Source: an uncultured Pseudoruegeria sp. (GTDB lineage: Bacteria > Pseudomonadota > Alphaproteobacteria > Rhodobacterales > Rhodobacteraceae). Taken from it: a stretch of DNA of 64,000 nt. Below the pieces are notes generated by a model. That model was not told the origin of the DNA. It searched no databases and saw only the letters and a program-made list of their open reading frames with translations. The stretch is from assembly GCA_947498155.1 (NCBI GenBank), contig CANMJD010000001.1:1054001-1118000 (forward strand). The letters run 5' to 3'. Of the stretch, positions 1 through 9,072 are shown piece by piece. The translations under genes were made by a program, and so were the position numbers. Numbering within the stretch: the stretch's first letter is position 1; each line of letters begins with the position of its first letter.

Positions 1-66
1 TTGTTCGATCCGACAACCGGTCGCCGTTTGCCAAATTCCGAACGGCATCGCTTTGGCATCGCATAG
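1..66 (+). CDS. Possible 3' end of an upstream gene (partial)
   Basis: Frame 1 is open from the left edge and stops with TAG at 64-66, giving a tail that ends in RRLPNSERHRFGIA. It could be the C-terminus of a gene lying mostly outside the window. All three forward frames are open for part of this short stretch, so it may equally be non-coding. I do not recognise it. The remaining bases up to 101 carry the ribosome binding site of the next gene. Confidence 0.25.
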   Translation: MFDPTTGRRLPNSERHRFGIA

Positions 67-101
67 ACGTGCAAAAACCTGTGTGATGCGAGGGACGTGA
101 T

Positions 102-404
102 ATGGCAGATCTCGAACTTCCCGACATTCCAGACGTAGTTTTCGCTGAACTGCAGACCTTGGCGCGCCGCTCAGAGGTGTCAGTAGAGGACTACGTCAAG
201 GACGTCATTTGCGATGCGGTCGCTCAATTCTGGCATAGTAGTAAGGATGACATCACGATCACGCAGCTTCAGGCAAACCTGAAAGCGATCTTGAGGGTCG
301 CGGAGCGAGAGCCGGTTTTCATCGTGAGAGAGGATGGTCAGCGACATGTACTCCTGCCACCTGAGGAGTTTGAGCGTATCAACAGGTCAACTGAAGACCG
401 ATGA
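102..404 (+). CDS. Antitoxin-like protein (RHH-like N-terminus, Phd/YefM-like C-terminus)
   Basis: A 100-residue protein in two parts. Residues 5-45 (LPDIPDVVFAEL through EDYVKDVI) resemble a CopG/Arc-type ribbon-helix-helix DNA-binding segment. Residues 50-95 (ITQLQANLKAIL, then PVFIVREDGQ and LLPPEEFERI) follow the pattern of Phd/YefM antitoxins. Such proteins usually neutralise a toxin and repress their own operon. The ATG is preceded by GAGGGA at good spacing. No small toxin follows: the next gene is a large PIN protein on the opposite strand, ending 58 bp away. The assignment to an antitoxin-like fold is by eye. The gene could also be a solitary regulator or the remnant of a toxin-antitoxin pair whose toxin lies to the left of the window. 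Confidence 0.6.
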   Translation: MADLELPDIPDVVFAELQTLARRSEVSVEDYVKDVICDAVAQFWHSSKDDITITQLQANLKAILRVAEREPVFIVREDGQRHVLLPPEEFERINRSTEDR

Positions 405-462
405 TCGCCGGGTAGACGTACGGTGCTTTCGCGCAGTTAGAGTTATGCTGCAGTGCAGCCGT

Positions 463-1929
463 TCATAGCGGACCTTCGGATATTATCTCAGACACAGCTT
501 CAAATGTGTTCTCTTGATTTGCACGAAACCGAACGATCAGTTTTTGCCGGACAGGATCACTTAGATTGGACGCCTCAACTGTGATCTCAACGATTGCGCT
601 CTTCCCGTCCAAGTCCTCAGCACGTCCATCAACGATACACTTGCATTTGAAGACTTCTGGCTCACCAGCATGTCTGAACTGAGCACATGTCAACGCAAAG
701 CTATTCACATAGATGTTCGGGCGGTCTTCATAGTAAAAGTAGTTAGGATTTTTGGGGGTCGGTACGTATGGCATTCGGTTCAAACCCAAATGGCTTGTAT
801 GCCCTAAACCAAATGGGTCACGAGATGCTCCGAAATCAAACATGGATGTCCGAAGTTGTTTCCACTTCCCTTGCGGAGCTTTCGGTGCCGACGGAAAAAC
901 CAAGGCCGCTAACTCTGTCTCATTTTCTTCCTCGTCATTATCCTCGCTCTTGTAAGCAGGCGGCATCACGAGAAGTGCGCCCTTTGCAGCAATCGTCAAC
1001 AATACGTCATCAGCTGGTCGCGTACCCGTATTGCTCAATAGAAAATCTGCAGTGAATTCATGTGCCAAGGCTGTGAGATGGCTATGTGCGTCTTGCAATT
1101 TCTCACGGCAGGTTTTCTCCCATTGGGGGTAGCTCACCTCGAGGTAAGCTTCCACGTCCTCTGACGCCGCCTCCTTGAACTCGTACTGTGTGATGCCAAG
1201 CGTCACACCTCCAAATAGCGCGGTTCTAGCATTATTGGTCTTATCACGGGCAAAGTCGGTCTCTTTCGGGTTCTTCTCCACGAGCCGATCCATAAACTGG
1301 TCAATTTCGTCATCGCTGAGAGGTGCGTAGATGGGAAGGATCAGCTCCAACACTACTAGTGGGTCAGACGATAACTCGAGTATAGGCTCTTGAGATCGAA
1401 GGCGCTTGTTTTCATTCGCAAGGCGTAACTTTTCCCGCTCCTCATCGGTTTGCTCGTCAACACGTTGCCATTCGTCGGGAATAGCAATCAACTTCAACCC
1501 CACACCAACAGCCTTGCGCATCGGACGCGTATCATTTGAAAAAAGACGGACACTTCCATCGTCATACCTGTCAGCGAGTCTCTTGGCGATCGCCACTAGC
1601 TGATCATCGAAGTTGCCGAGATCTAAAGTTCCGTAAGTCTCAGAGCCAAAATTCATGTCGCTTAAGCTGAGTATGACCCGCGGTTCCGACGCTCGTATCT
1701 CCAACTCGCTTTGCTGGGCGAGCAACATTTCCCTAAATTGCTTGGTCAATTTTATCGCGGTGCGCTTCAGGCGAGCACGCGTCGACTTCTTGTGTTCATC
1801 TAACTCGGTTTGAACCACATCAGTCACGATCAACTCGATGCAATCAAGTTCTCCTAGCTCCGCCCATGGAAGGTCTTCTAGCGGGCGAAACTCATGAAAT
1901 AGGTTAGTGTCGACAATCAGTCTCAGCAT
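463..1929 (-). CDS. Large PIN-domain protein
   Basis: A 488-residue protein. The first 150 residues have PIN RNase features: LIVDTNLF with Asp7, an acidic residue in VVQTELDEH (Glu42), FDDQL (Asp108/109) and FSNDTRP (Asp133), so the acidic metal-binding set looks complete. A charged, probably helical region follows (about 165-280), then two segments with beta-sandwich-like patterns (about 290-320 and 410-485). Stand-alone PIN toxins are about 130 residues, so this is a multi-domain protein. PIN domains cut RNA or act in nucleic-acid processing; the target here is unknown. The gene is convergent with the antitoxin-like gene and divergent from the HEPN gene. The region is about 50% GC, well below the core genes, which suggests transfer. 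Confidence 0.7.
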   Translation of the reverse strand: MLRLIVDTNLFHEFRPLEDLPWAELGELDCIELIVTDVVQTELDEHKKSTRARLKRTAIKLTKQFREMLLAQQSELEIRASEPRVILSLSDMNFGSETYGTLDLGNFDDQLVAIAKRLADRYDDGSVRLFSNDTRPMRKAVGVGLKLIAIPDEWQRVDEQTDEEREKLRLANENKRLRSQEPILELSSDPLVVLELILPIYAPLSDDEIDQFMDRLVEKNPKETDFARDKTNNARTALFGGVTLGITQYEFKEAASEDVEAYLEVSYPQWEKTCREKLQDAHSHLTALAHEFTADFLLSNTGTRPADDVLLTIAAKGALLVMPPAYKSEDNDEEENETELAALVFPSAPKAPQGKWKQLRTSMFDFGASRDPFGLGHTSHLGLNRMPYVPTPKNPNYFYYEDRPNIYVNSFALTCAQFRHAGEPEVFKCKCIVDGRAEDLDGKSAIVEITVEASNLSDPVRQKLIVRFRANQENTFEAVSEIISEGPL

Positions 1930-2023
1930 GCTTTTCTCGTTACAAACTCTTGATTTGGCCGTTGGATGATCTCACGCTTAGGCCGTACGTGCAGCTTTGC
2001 AAAGGCTATAGAGATCCGACAAA

Positions 2024-2049
2024 CTGGGCCCTCTTCACGGACGGCCCAG
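2024..2049. repeat. 7-bp inverted repeat in the PIN/HEPN divergent spacer
   Basis: CTGGGCC and GGCCCAG are separated by 12 bases. They lie in the 268-bp spacer between the divergent PIN (start 1929) and HEPN (start 2198) genes. Both promoters must be in this spacer. I see no convincing coding region in it. The repeat could be an operator or an RNA hairpin. Confidence 0.45.
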
Positions 2050-2197
2050 AGCCGACATAAACTAGGACTTGGCGCTCTGCGTCGCGGCGTCCCAAAAAGG
2101 CAGACTTTGACAATGCCCACCATAGCCAGAACACTGGCTAGACACGGCCGCTTTGTGTGATCCAAGACCCCAAAATAGTTAAGTACGAAACTCAAGA

Positions 2198-3763
2198 ATG
2201 TCTAAGAAAGCCCAAATGATTGAAGAGCTAACTACTCTCGCAGATGAAAACCCATCTGCTGCGTTGGCTCGGGTTTCCGAACTCGGAGAAAGTCCGGCGG
2301 AAGCCTTTGCCGCAGCCGCTATTCTCATCGATTGCGGCGGGCGCTTAGAAAGTCTTGCTACGGTCGACAAGGGAGTGAAAACGCTGGAGGCATTGCGCAA
2401 AAATGCCAAACCTGACCCAGGTTTAACCTATAATCTCGCGAACGGTCTGCAGTCTCGTGCGAGATTAACCTACGGGCCATCTTCACCATTTTGTGGTCAA
2501 TCGTTCGAAGACCATTTCCAGGCTAGAATTCTCTTTGGTCAAGCAGCTAGATCGAAGGACACCCCGATTGATTTAGCCTCACAGGCGCTGACTAACATGG
2601 GGACACTCTTACAAGATACCTCGCGGTGGATCGAAGCATTGGACTACTTTCGCTCTGCCCAGCGAATATACCCAAAGAATGCCGTCGCCACGCTCAAGGA
2701 AATGACCTTGCTTCAGCAACTCGCGCAGCTTTTCCAGAGCGAGCCGGACACCTATCAGACCTACGGGCACCTGCCGACGCTCACAGAGAGGTTTCGTGCA
2801 TTGGGTGGGTACGCGGAACAGAACTTTGACACTTTCGTCGCCTTCTCCGGCAACACTGGGGTCCCATATCTGCAAAAACAAATCGAGATAGCAGGTTCGA
2901 TCCCGCCCAATCCGCAAGAAACTATCGAAAAGCCGTACCTTCGGTTCATCTCAGAAAACGATCTGGCCCTGTATCTGTACTGTAGCTCGGCGAGTTATGC
3001 GTCGGGACTATTTGACGTCCTAACAATCCCAAAAATCACAAGAACCTTTGAGGACGAAGATGGGGTGCCTGAAATCTACGCCATGCTGAACGTAATGAAG
3101 GCGGATTTTGCTTTCGCACGCCAGGTCTTTTTTGAAACCCACGAATTTGACATCGATACACCGTATCTAGAGACGACAACCCATGCCGATACACTGGACT
3201 ACTCGCTCTACGGAGTTCGCTATTCAGCACTAACCAGCGCACAGCGTATTGCCTTTGACATACTGGACAAGATTGCCGTGGCTATCGCTTGCTATTTGAG
3301 AATGCCCAAAGCACATAAGGTTAGTTTTGCCGGCTTGTGGGGTAGGCAGGAAAAAGGGGGGGCGTTTCGACTCCACAAAGAAATCGCTCAATGTCTTGCC
3401 ACAGGCAATTTCGGCTTAGTTGCGCTGCACAACATTTTTCATGACATGTCCAACGACCACAGCCGTGGGCTAGGAATCTTGGAGGCGCACAAAAGTTACC
3501 GCAATGCATCCACGCATCGGTTCACAGTCCTTCATGATTTTGGCAAACTAGAACGCAAGTCGCCTTCCCTCGCAGTGGACCATCAGGATATCACCGAATT
3601 TGAGCGTCTGACGCTTGACTCGCTGAAGCTCGCTCGCTCCGCGATTTTCTATTTTGTAGACACTATCGTATTCGCGGAAGCCATTAAATCTCGGCGTGAC
3701 GATGGCATCGTTGTTTCAATGCCCGTTCCTGATCATGGCTACATTCGCGGGCAATACGACTAA
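2198..3763 (+). CDS. LA2681-type HEPN domain protein with TPR-like N-terminus
   Basis: A 521-residue protein. The N-terminal half (about 1-200) has helical, TPR-like repeats such as LASQALTNMGTLLQ and EALDYFRSAQRIYP. The C-terminal part (about 380-500) carries the segment NIFHDMSNDH then SYRNASTHRFTVLHD, where Arg435 and His440 form the RX4H catalytic motif of HEPN RNases. The whole resembles the LA2681-like HEPN family. HEPN domains usually act as metal-independent RNases in toxin, abortive-infection and CRISPR systems. The start follows CTCAAGA, a weak ribosome binding site. The gene converges on the giant NTPase gene with only 8 bp between the stops. GC is about 50%. Whether it defends against phage or signals stress cannot be told from sequence. 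Confidence 0.75.
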   Translation: MSKKAQMIEELTTLADENPSAALARVSELGESPAEAFAAAAILIDCGGRLESLATVDKGVKTLEALRKNAKPDPGLTYNLANGLQSRARLTYGPSSPFCGQSFEDHFQARILFGQAARSKDTPIDLASQALTNMGTLLQDTSRWIEALDYFRSAQRIYPKNAVATLKEMTLLQQLAQLFQSEPDTYQTYGHLPTLTERFRALGGYAEQNFDTFVAFSGNTGVPYLQKQIEIAGSIPPNPQETIEKPYLRFISENDLALYLYCSSASYASGLFDVLTIPKITRTFEDEDGVPEIYAMLNVMKADFAFARQVFFETHEFDIDTPYLETTTHADTLDYSLYGVRYSALTSAQRIAFDILDKIAVAIACYLRMPKAHKVSFAGLWGRQEKGGAFRLHKEIAQCLATGNFGLVALHNIFHDMSNDHSRGLGILEAHKSYRNASTHRFTVLHDFGKLERKSPSLAVDHQDITEFERLTLDSLKLARSAIFYFVDTIVFAEAIKSRRDDGIVVSMPVPDHGYIRGQYD

Positions 3764-3771
3764 ACGCAAAG

Positions 3772-6700
3772 CTAGCGAAGCGTTGATATCTTCTGTTGCA
3801 GAGACATTGCACCCGGTATCTGCTTAGAGACCAGAAGCGCGCTCAACTTCACGATCGCATGCCGCGCCTGGGGGTCCGTTTGGAAGGTAGTTTTTTGATC
3901 TCGAAAAGCCTTGTCGATGAGATCAACAAGGCTGGAACCTGTATCACTACTATCGCGCCAGTACTGCTCCTTTTCGCCATTCGTTAGGCTTGCCGCAAGC
4001 CATTTGAGCCCATCAATTCGAAGGGCTCTACCTGCATCTGACTTAAGGAAGCAAGCAAACCAAGAAACGTTTTCCTCGTCCTTTCTGAGGTTATTAGTAG
4101 CCCAAGTCTCGTAAAGACTGGACAGGTCTTCAAGCTGGGCAGCAAAATCTGGAATGTTCTGCAATGAGGAGGAATTTTCAAAACCGAGCAGTTTTCGGAG
4201 AAGTTTCTGTTCATCATACCAACTTCCACCTTCGGACCATCGCCTTTCCACGCCAAACTGAATCATCGACTTCCAGCGAGCGCAGAACGCGTTCGTATCC
4301 TGCAGTTTGTGCAACTGGATAAACCAAGATCCCAAAAAATGGTCAATTATGTGATCAGCTGCGGGCCCCAGACTCAAGACGGCATTGTAGATACTCGTTG
4401 CATGGTCGTCTGAAGTTCGCGCGCATTCAAACGCAAGTTTTTGAATAACGTCGTAGCCAAACTGCGGCGGAAGTCCAAACTCTCCGCGCTCATCCATATG
4501 CTCCTTGCAATAGGCAGCCTGATATTGAAACGAAGACAGTAGTATTTCAGAGACCATCGCGGAGGTTTCTGCGTCGTGTTCAGTATCCGTTTGCGTCAGG
4601 CAATGTAGAAAACTGGACAAAAATTGAGTATCAAGACCAAATGACAATCGCTCTTCAGGGTTTCTGGTCCACGGTTTTTCTCTAGCTTCGTAAGCTCTGC
4701 GCCATCTTTCTTTCTCCAGCTTTTTTTGCTGGCTCCAAACGCCCGAAAAATCGATGCTCGAGATTTGACTGTCTACCCCTGAGACCTTTCGCTTACAGAG
4801 CCAATCACGCCAGCGCTTCCAACGTGCTTTCATTGCATCAGGGTCGTTCTGGTCGGGTTTAAGCATTGATAGCGCCGACCATAGGACTCCAATTTGGACG
4901 ATGCGGAACCAAGACTGACCGAGTTTCCGGCGATCACGGTACGCAAGCGCCCCGATTACTCCGGCGGCTTTGTTATCACCTGAAGCTAGAACCTTAAGGA
5001 GGGCTGCTTCCCATTTTGCAAGTTCGTCGGTGCGTTTGCACCAAAGGTGAAAAACAGAATGTGCCAAGAACTCAAGCCGTTGATCATTATCATAAAAACG
5101 ATCCAGCTCGAAGTAAGTTGGGTCTTCGATCGTTTCGACCTGCCGTTGCAAATAGTCCGTAACAAATATTTCCCTATCGGGATCTCGTCGCAACCAAGCA
5201 GAACCTAAAACCGTTAGCACTGCAGCGGCGGACGCTTTGTTGAGTTGCTGTCTCCCTTCATCGTCTGGTTCCGCGCTCACCTCAGGAGCACACAGAATTT
5301 TCCACAGATAAGAAGCTTCAGCATCAGGTAAATCTGCCTGCTGGGCGAGAGCCCGCCGACAGTTATCCGCAAGCATTAGCTTAGCCAGCTGCAGACCGCC
5401 ATTCTTCTGAAATGAATCAACATCTGCGAGCAGTTCACTTGGCAAAGCAAAATGGATGTCATCAGTTTCTGTTGGAAAAGTGTAGTTCGCTCGATCTAGT
5501 TGAGCTTTTAGTATTCGGTGTTCGAGGCTGGCCTTTTGATCTATTGGTGCAACCCATTTGTCTGTTGCAGCCTTTACAGAAGAGGCAAACCGTTCATCCC
5601 TTGCCATCTGGCTCACTACAACTTCGACGAGGTTTCTCTGCCTGTAAGCCGCAGCAGCCCAGTCTCGGGCCATATTAAACGCGACTTCGCCGGCCCTCGA
5701 CCAAGTGAACGCATCGAAGAAGCTGGAATTCTTCAATCTTCCCTCATCAAACAGAAACACACGCTCGCATCCAGCCAATGGGAGAAGCGCCCCGCAGAAA
5801 AGCTCAGGCGTGTGTTTGCCCACGTTCACAAGTACTCCAATGAGCGCGAGCGAATTGCTTGTTTCGAAGATTTCCTCGATCTGTTTTTCAATGTCAGCGT
5901 CGCTCTCAAGCTGAGCAACGAGCCACTTTTCAAGCGCATTCAAAGCACAGTGCAACTGACCATTCGAAGTTGAGCTCTTGTGCGACCAATCATACAGGTC
6001 CCAGTTTCCGATAAACGTTTTAGTGGAACCGTCTTTCATGGTTAAAGAGGTGCTTGGTGGAGCGCGATCTCCATCGAGAGTCGAGGCGTAAGACCAACGA
6101 TCGGTTGCAAAATTTACGAGCTTGATCAATGTGGTCAATGCGTTTGCCGGTTGGACCTGAAAAAAACGCCAGAATGGGCTTTTCCAGAATATTGTCGGAT
6201 AGATGTGATCAAAGTTCAGCCCAACGTTGTCACGGTATGCCGATCTTGAATACTCTTGTCGTGGATTTGCTTCGATTAAGTTCGCCAACAAAACCTCTGA
6301 AGCTATCTCCGGGACTTGAGACATCATCGGCAACAGCACATCATCGTGTAGTACGACATGCTGAAAATCGTTTTCAATTCGATCTTGTGGACCCAACGGC
6401 CATGGTGGCAATGGTTCCGAGCTGTCTATTAACGAGGGAAGTGAGGCACGACGAGATCTGCGATCCGCTTCACGCTTTCGATATTCTGGATCAGTTTTTA
6501 TTTTTTCTGCTCGTTCTCGAGCCAGTTCAGACTTTGCACGTTCTATCCTAAGGGTGACATCAGGGTCCTTTGCCCTTCGTTGGCTGACTTCCAATGCCCA
6601 AGCGGCAACCTCGTCCGGCAGGTCGGATACGCTGGCAAACACGGCTTTGTAGATAGGTCGCTCGCCGTCTCCGAGATAAATTGTGCCTTTGCCTTGATCT

Positions 6701-8991
6701 ACTTGAAGTGATCGAGCTGTTGCCAATGCAATCTCTGCAAACTCTCTTCGCCAAGGCATGGCTGAGCCGTCAGATAGTTCCCTTGGCATCTTCGAGCACC
6801 ATGTGGCGCATGTCTGTGCCACGATTGGAGACACTAGGTCTGCTACAAGTTCGATATTCTGATGTAGAAAGTATGCCATCGGCGGCCAGTATGCGAGTAT
6901 AGGGAAGCGATGCTGCGCTTCCATGTAGAGCTCGAGGTCTTGATCAATTTCAGCTATTCCTGAGGGTACATCTGGAACAGTAGCTACCTGCAGGAACCTT
7001 TGAAGTAGTCTTTGCAGGTATTTGCCATTTTTCTCGAATAGAAATGTTCTGTTTTCAAACAGGAACTTAGTGGCTTGTGGGTCAAGGAACACCGAGTCTA
7101 AGAGAATGTCCGCTGCCAAGGTAGCGCCTTGGCGTTCTAGTTGGGTGAAAGCTTCGATCCATTCATTTGACGCTTCTGTTCGCTGTCGTAGCAAGAACTG
7201 ACCCAGCAGCCTTAAAGAACCAGTCCAAAGGGGGTTCTCCGCCAGCGTTGACCAGCTTTCGATATCGTACGAAATCTCCTTGAGTCTTTGAAATCTAACC
7301 CATTCAGCGGCAAGATCATGTTCGAACTCTATTCGGTTTCGGTGGTTCTTTCTTAAGGGTAAATACTGAGTCTTCTCCTGGAAAATTTGCGCATCAGTGG
7401 CATCTAATTCGCTTATCGCAAAGCTGCGCTCGAAATTGGCCTCTCGCTCTGCAAGGCGGACTAAAAGGTTTTGTGGACCAACTTGACCTTCTGTCCAAAA
7501 TTGCCAGATACCGTCGACAAACGCAGTGGGTGTAGTTAGCTCGTCATTACCCTCATCAAACACCCCAGCCGCCCTCATTACCCAGCTTAGTGTCTTTAGG
7601 TTGGTGAGAGCAGAAACTGCTTCCTCTCGGAACGAGAGCCATCTTAGCTCAGCGCTAGAACGAAGAGCTTCCTTGACTTCAGCTGGTTGAATCGTTGCTA
7701 AGGGAAGCGTGGCTTTAGAGTACTGTTTCAACTCCACTTGAACCCGCTCGCGCCAAGCTTCTGTCTGACAGACAACCACAATGCGCCAGAAGTCCCTAGG
7801 TTCAGGTTTTGCTTGGTTCAAGAGCTCATCGGTGAGCTTCTTGGCGCGAGACAATGCATCCAGATCGAGTTTTTCGATTGCATCCAAAACCAATACATTG
7901 GCTTGGCTTCGTGCCGCCATAAGGACACTGGCCAGATCGTGGACGACGCCCATTTTCCTGCGCCCCACTTCCGAAGTGAGTGCTTTGACATGCTCAGGGC
8001 CAAGCCATATCTGACTAGCAGTGGGGAATTTCTCATCAAGCGTACTTTTTACAAGGGCTGATTTTCCCGTTCCGGACTCGCCAACAACCACGGCCACGCG
8101 ATGGGCTGCCACTAGGTCTCTAAGAGCGTCCTTAGCTTCCGAGCGTGGTAAGGAAAGGCCGGAGGGTAACTCACTTTGAATCCCGGCCTGGCTATCTCGG
8201 GATAAGGCTCTCAACGAATCCCAAGAACTTTCAAAATTAGGGCGATCTTTGAGATCATACTTAGGACGAAGTCTATCCCAAATCTCACTGATTGAAATTG
8301 TTCCAGAGCCTACCCGAGTTTCCTCAGCAATCTGGACTAGTTCTTTCCAGACATTTTCTGCGTCTCGTTGCGCGCCGCTTTGAATTAGCAGACGGCAACG
8401 GCTAATGGCCTCGGCCTCAGATGTTGACTGATCCAGTTGGAAATCCAGCGGCACAACTAATAGCCGCTGTGCTAATCGAAGCGTTTCATGATCTGTTGCC
8501 ACAGCTGAACCGTTCGGGCTTTTGATACTGTCAAAAATGCTGGAGTGTTTGCTAGTGGCTCTTATTCTAGACAGGGCGAGTTCTTCGTCGGTGCTTTTCG
8601 CCCAGTTGGTAATATCTGCCCAAACAGGATCGAATGCGGGATGCCTCCCCCTTGTTACAAGGCCTAAGCAGTCTGTGTTGCTTTGCATTGAGCCGCCGCC
8701 AGTCTTCCATTGCTTCCAGGCGAGGTCCACAAAATCCTTCGGAAATCCATTGCGCGAAACTTGAACGTTACTCTTGCATGAGACCGCAAGATGACTGGCC
8801 CCGTCTTTGGTCGAAACCAAAAGGTCATCGATTATCCAGCCCATGGAACTAGTCTGAGACTGCAAGATTGCGCCTTCCGTCCCGACCCCTTGCAGCCTTT
8901 GCCCGAGCAGCATCTTAGAAATTAGCCAAGCAGACGTTAGATCTTCGAAGTTGAAGCCCGGTCCGGCGGTCTGGCGTGTGGTCGCAGGCAT
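3772..8991 (-). CDS. Avs-like STAND NTPase with N-terminal PD-(D/E)XK nuclease-like domain
   Basis: A protein of 1739 residues from the ATG at 8991; the frame is open to a TTG at 9072. I chose 8991 because GAG sits at usable spacing and the first conserved domain begins about 10 residues in. N-terminal residues 10-110 (GPGFNFED, then IIDDLL, then AVSCKSN) match the pattern of Cap4/DUF4297-type restriction-fold nucleases (E, D, xxK), although the ExK position reads SCK. A P-loop NTPase follows with Walker A GESGTGKS (about 304-311) and Walker B VLVLDAIE (about 366-373). The remaining 1200 or more residues look like helical repeats. Nuclease-STAND-repeat order is typical of Avs antiphage sensors, whose repeats recognise a phage protein and trigger DNA degradation. 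The trigger here is unknown. Local GC is about 42-45%, far below the neighbouring core genes, implying transfer. Confidence 0.75.
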   Translation of the reverse strand: MPATTRQTAGPGFNFEDLTSAWLISKMLLGQRLQGVGTEGAILQSQTSSMGWIIDDLLVSTKDGASHLAVSCKSNVQVSRNGFPKDFVDLAWKQWKTGGGSMQSNTDCLGLVTRGRHPAFDPVWADITNWAKSTDEELALSRIRATSKHSSIFDSIKSPNGSAVATDHETLRLAQRLLVVPLDFQLDQSTSEAEAISRCRLLIQSGAQRDAENVWKELVQIAEETRVGSGTISISEIWDRLRPKYDLKDRPNFESSWDSLRALSRDSQAGIQSELPSGLSLPRSEAKDALRDLVAAHRVAVVVGESGTGKSALVKSTLDEKFPTASQIWLGPEHVKALTSEVGRRKMGVVHDLASVLMAARSQANVLVLDAIEKLDLDALSRAKKLTDELLNQAKPEPRDFWRIVVVCQTEAWRERVQVELKQYSKATLPLATIQPAEVKEALRSSAELRWLSFREEAVSALTNLKTLSWVMRAAGVFDEGNDELTTPTAFVDGIWQFWTEGQVGPQNLLVRLAEREANFERSFAISELDATDAQIFQEKTQYLPLRKNHRNRIEFEHDLAAEWVRFQRLKEISYDIESWSTLAENPLWTGSLRLLGQFLLRQRTEASNEWIEAFTQLERQGATLAADILLDSVFLDPQATKFLFENRTFLFEKNGKYLQRLLQRFLQVATVPDVPSGIAEIDQDLELYMEAQHRFPILAYWPPMAYFLHQNIELVADLVSPIVAQTCATWCSKMPRELSDGSAMPWRREFAEIALATARSLQVDQGKGTIYLGDGERPIYKAVFASVSDLPDEVAAWALEVSQRRAKDPDVTLRIERAKSELARERAEKIKTDPEYRKREADRRSRRASLPSLIDSSEPLPPWPLGPQDRIENDFQHVVLHDDVLLPMMSQVPEIASEVLLANLIEANPRQEYSRSAYRDNVGLNFDHIYPTIFWKSPFWRFFQVQPANALTTLIKLVNFATDRWSYASTLDGDRAPPSTSLTMKDGSTKTFIGNWDLYDWSHKSSTSNGQLHCALNALEKWLVAQLESDADIEKQIEEIFETSNSLALIGVLVNVGKHTPELFCGALLPLAGCERVFLFDEGRLKNSSFFDAFTWSRAGEVAFNMARDWAAAAYRQRNLVEVVVSQMARDERFASSVKAATDKWVAPIDQKASLEHRILKAQLDRANYTFPTETDDIHFALPSELLADVDSFQKNGGLQLAKLMLADNCRRALAQQADLPDAEASYLWKILCAPEVSAEPDDEGRQQLNKASAAAVLTVLGSAWLRRDPDREIFVTDYLQRQVETIEDPTYFELDRFYDNDQRLEFLAHSVFHLWCKRTDELAKWEAALLKVLASGDNKAAGVIGALAYRDRRKLGQSWFRIVQIGVLWSALSMLKPDQNDPDAMKARWKRWRDWLCKRKVSGVDSQISSIDFSGVWSQQKKLEKERWRRAYEAREKPWTRNPEERLSFGLDTQFLSSFLHCLTQTDTEHDAETSAMVSEILLSSFQYQAAYCKEHMDERGEFGLPPQFGYDVIQKLAFECARTSDDHATSIYNAVLSLGPAADHIIDHFLGSWFIQLHKLQDTNAFCARWKSMIQFGVERRWSEGGSWYDEQKLLRKLLGFENSSSLQNIPDFAAQLEDLSSLYETWATNNLRKDEENVSWFACFLKSDAGRALRIDGLKWLAASLTNGEKEQYWRDSSDTGSSLVDLIDKAFRDQKTTFQTDPQARHAIVKLSALLVSKQIPGAMSLQQKISTLR

Positions 8992-9072
8992 TAATGATCT
9001 CAATTTTTGAAAGTTCGTTCGAAAAGGCGAGCTAGTCTTTTGATAAAGTACCCGCATTCGAAGCGCCATCAA

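Noticed and set aside
102-1929. The antitoxin-like gene and the PIN gene as a classic VapBC operon
   Set aside because: They are convergent, not cotranscribed, and the PIN protein is far larger than VapC. A functional link remains possible but not the standard operon.
1923-2195. Minus-strand frame of 90 codons in the PIN/HEPN spacer
   Set aside because: Cys/Arg/Pro-rich translation without recognisable similarity, overlapping the PIN start, and covering the inverted repeat; treated as non-coding.
5518-5973. Plus-strand frame of 151 codons inside the giant NTPase gene
   Set aside because: Antisense to the continuous 1739-codon frame; no domain and no ribosome binding site of note.
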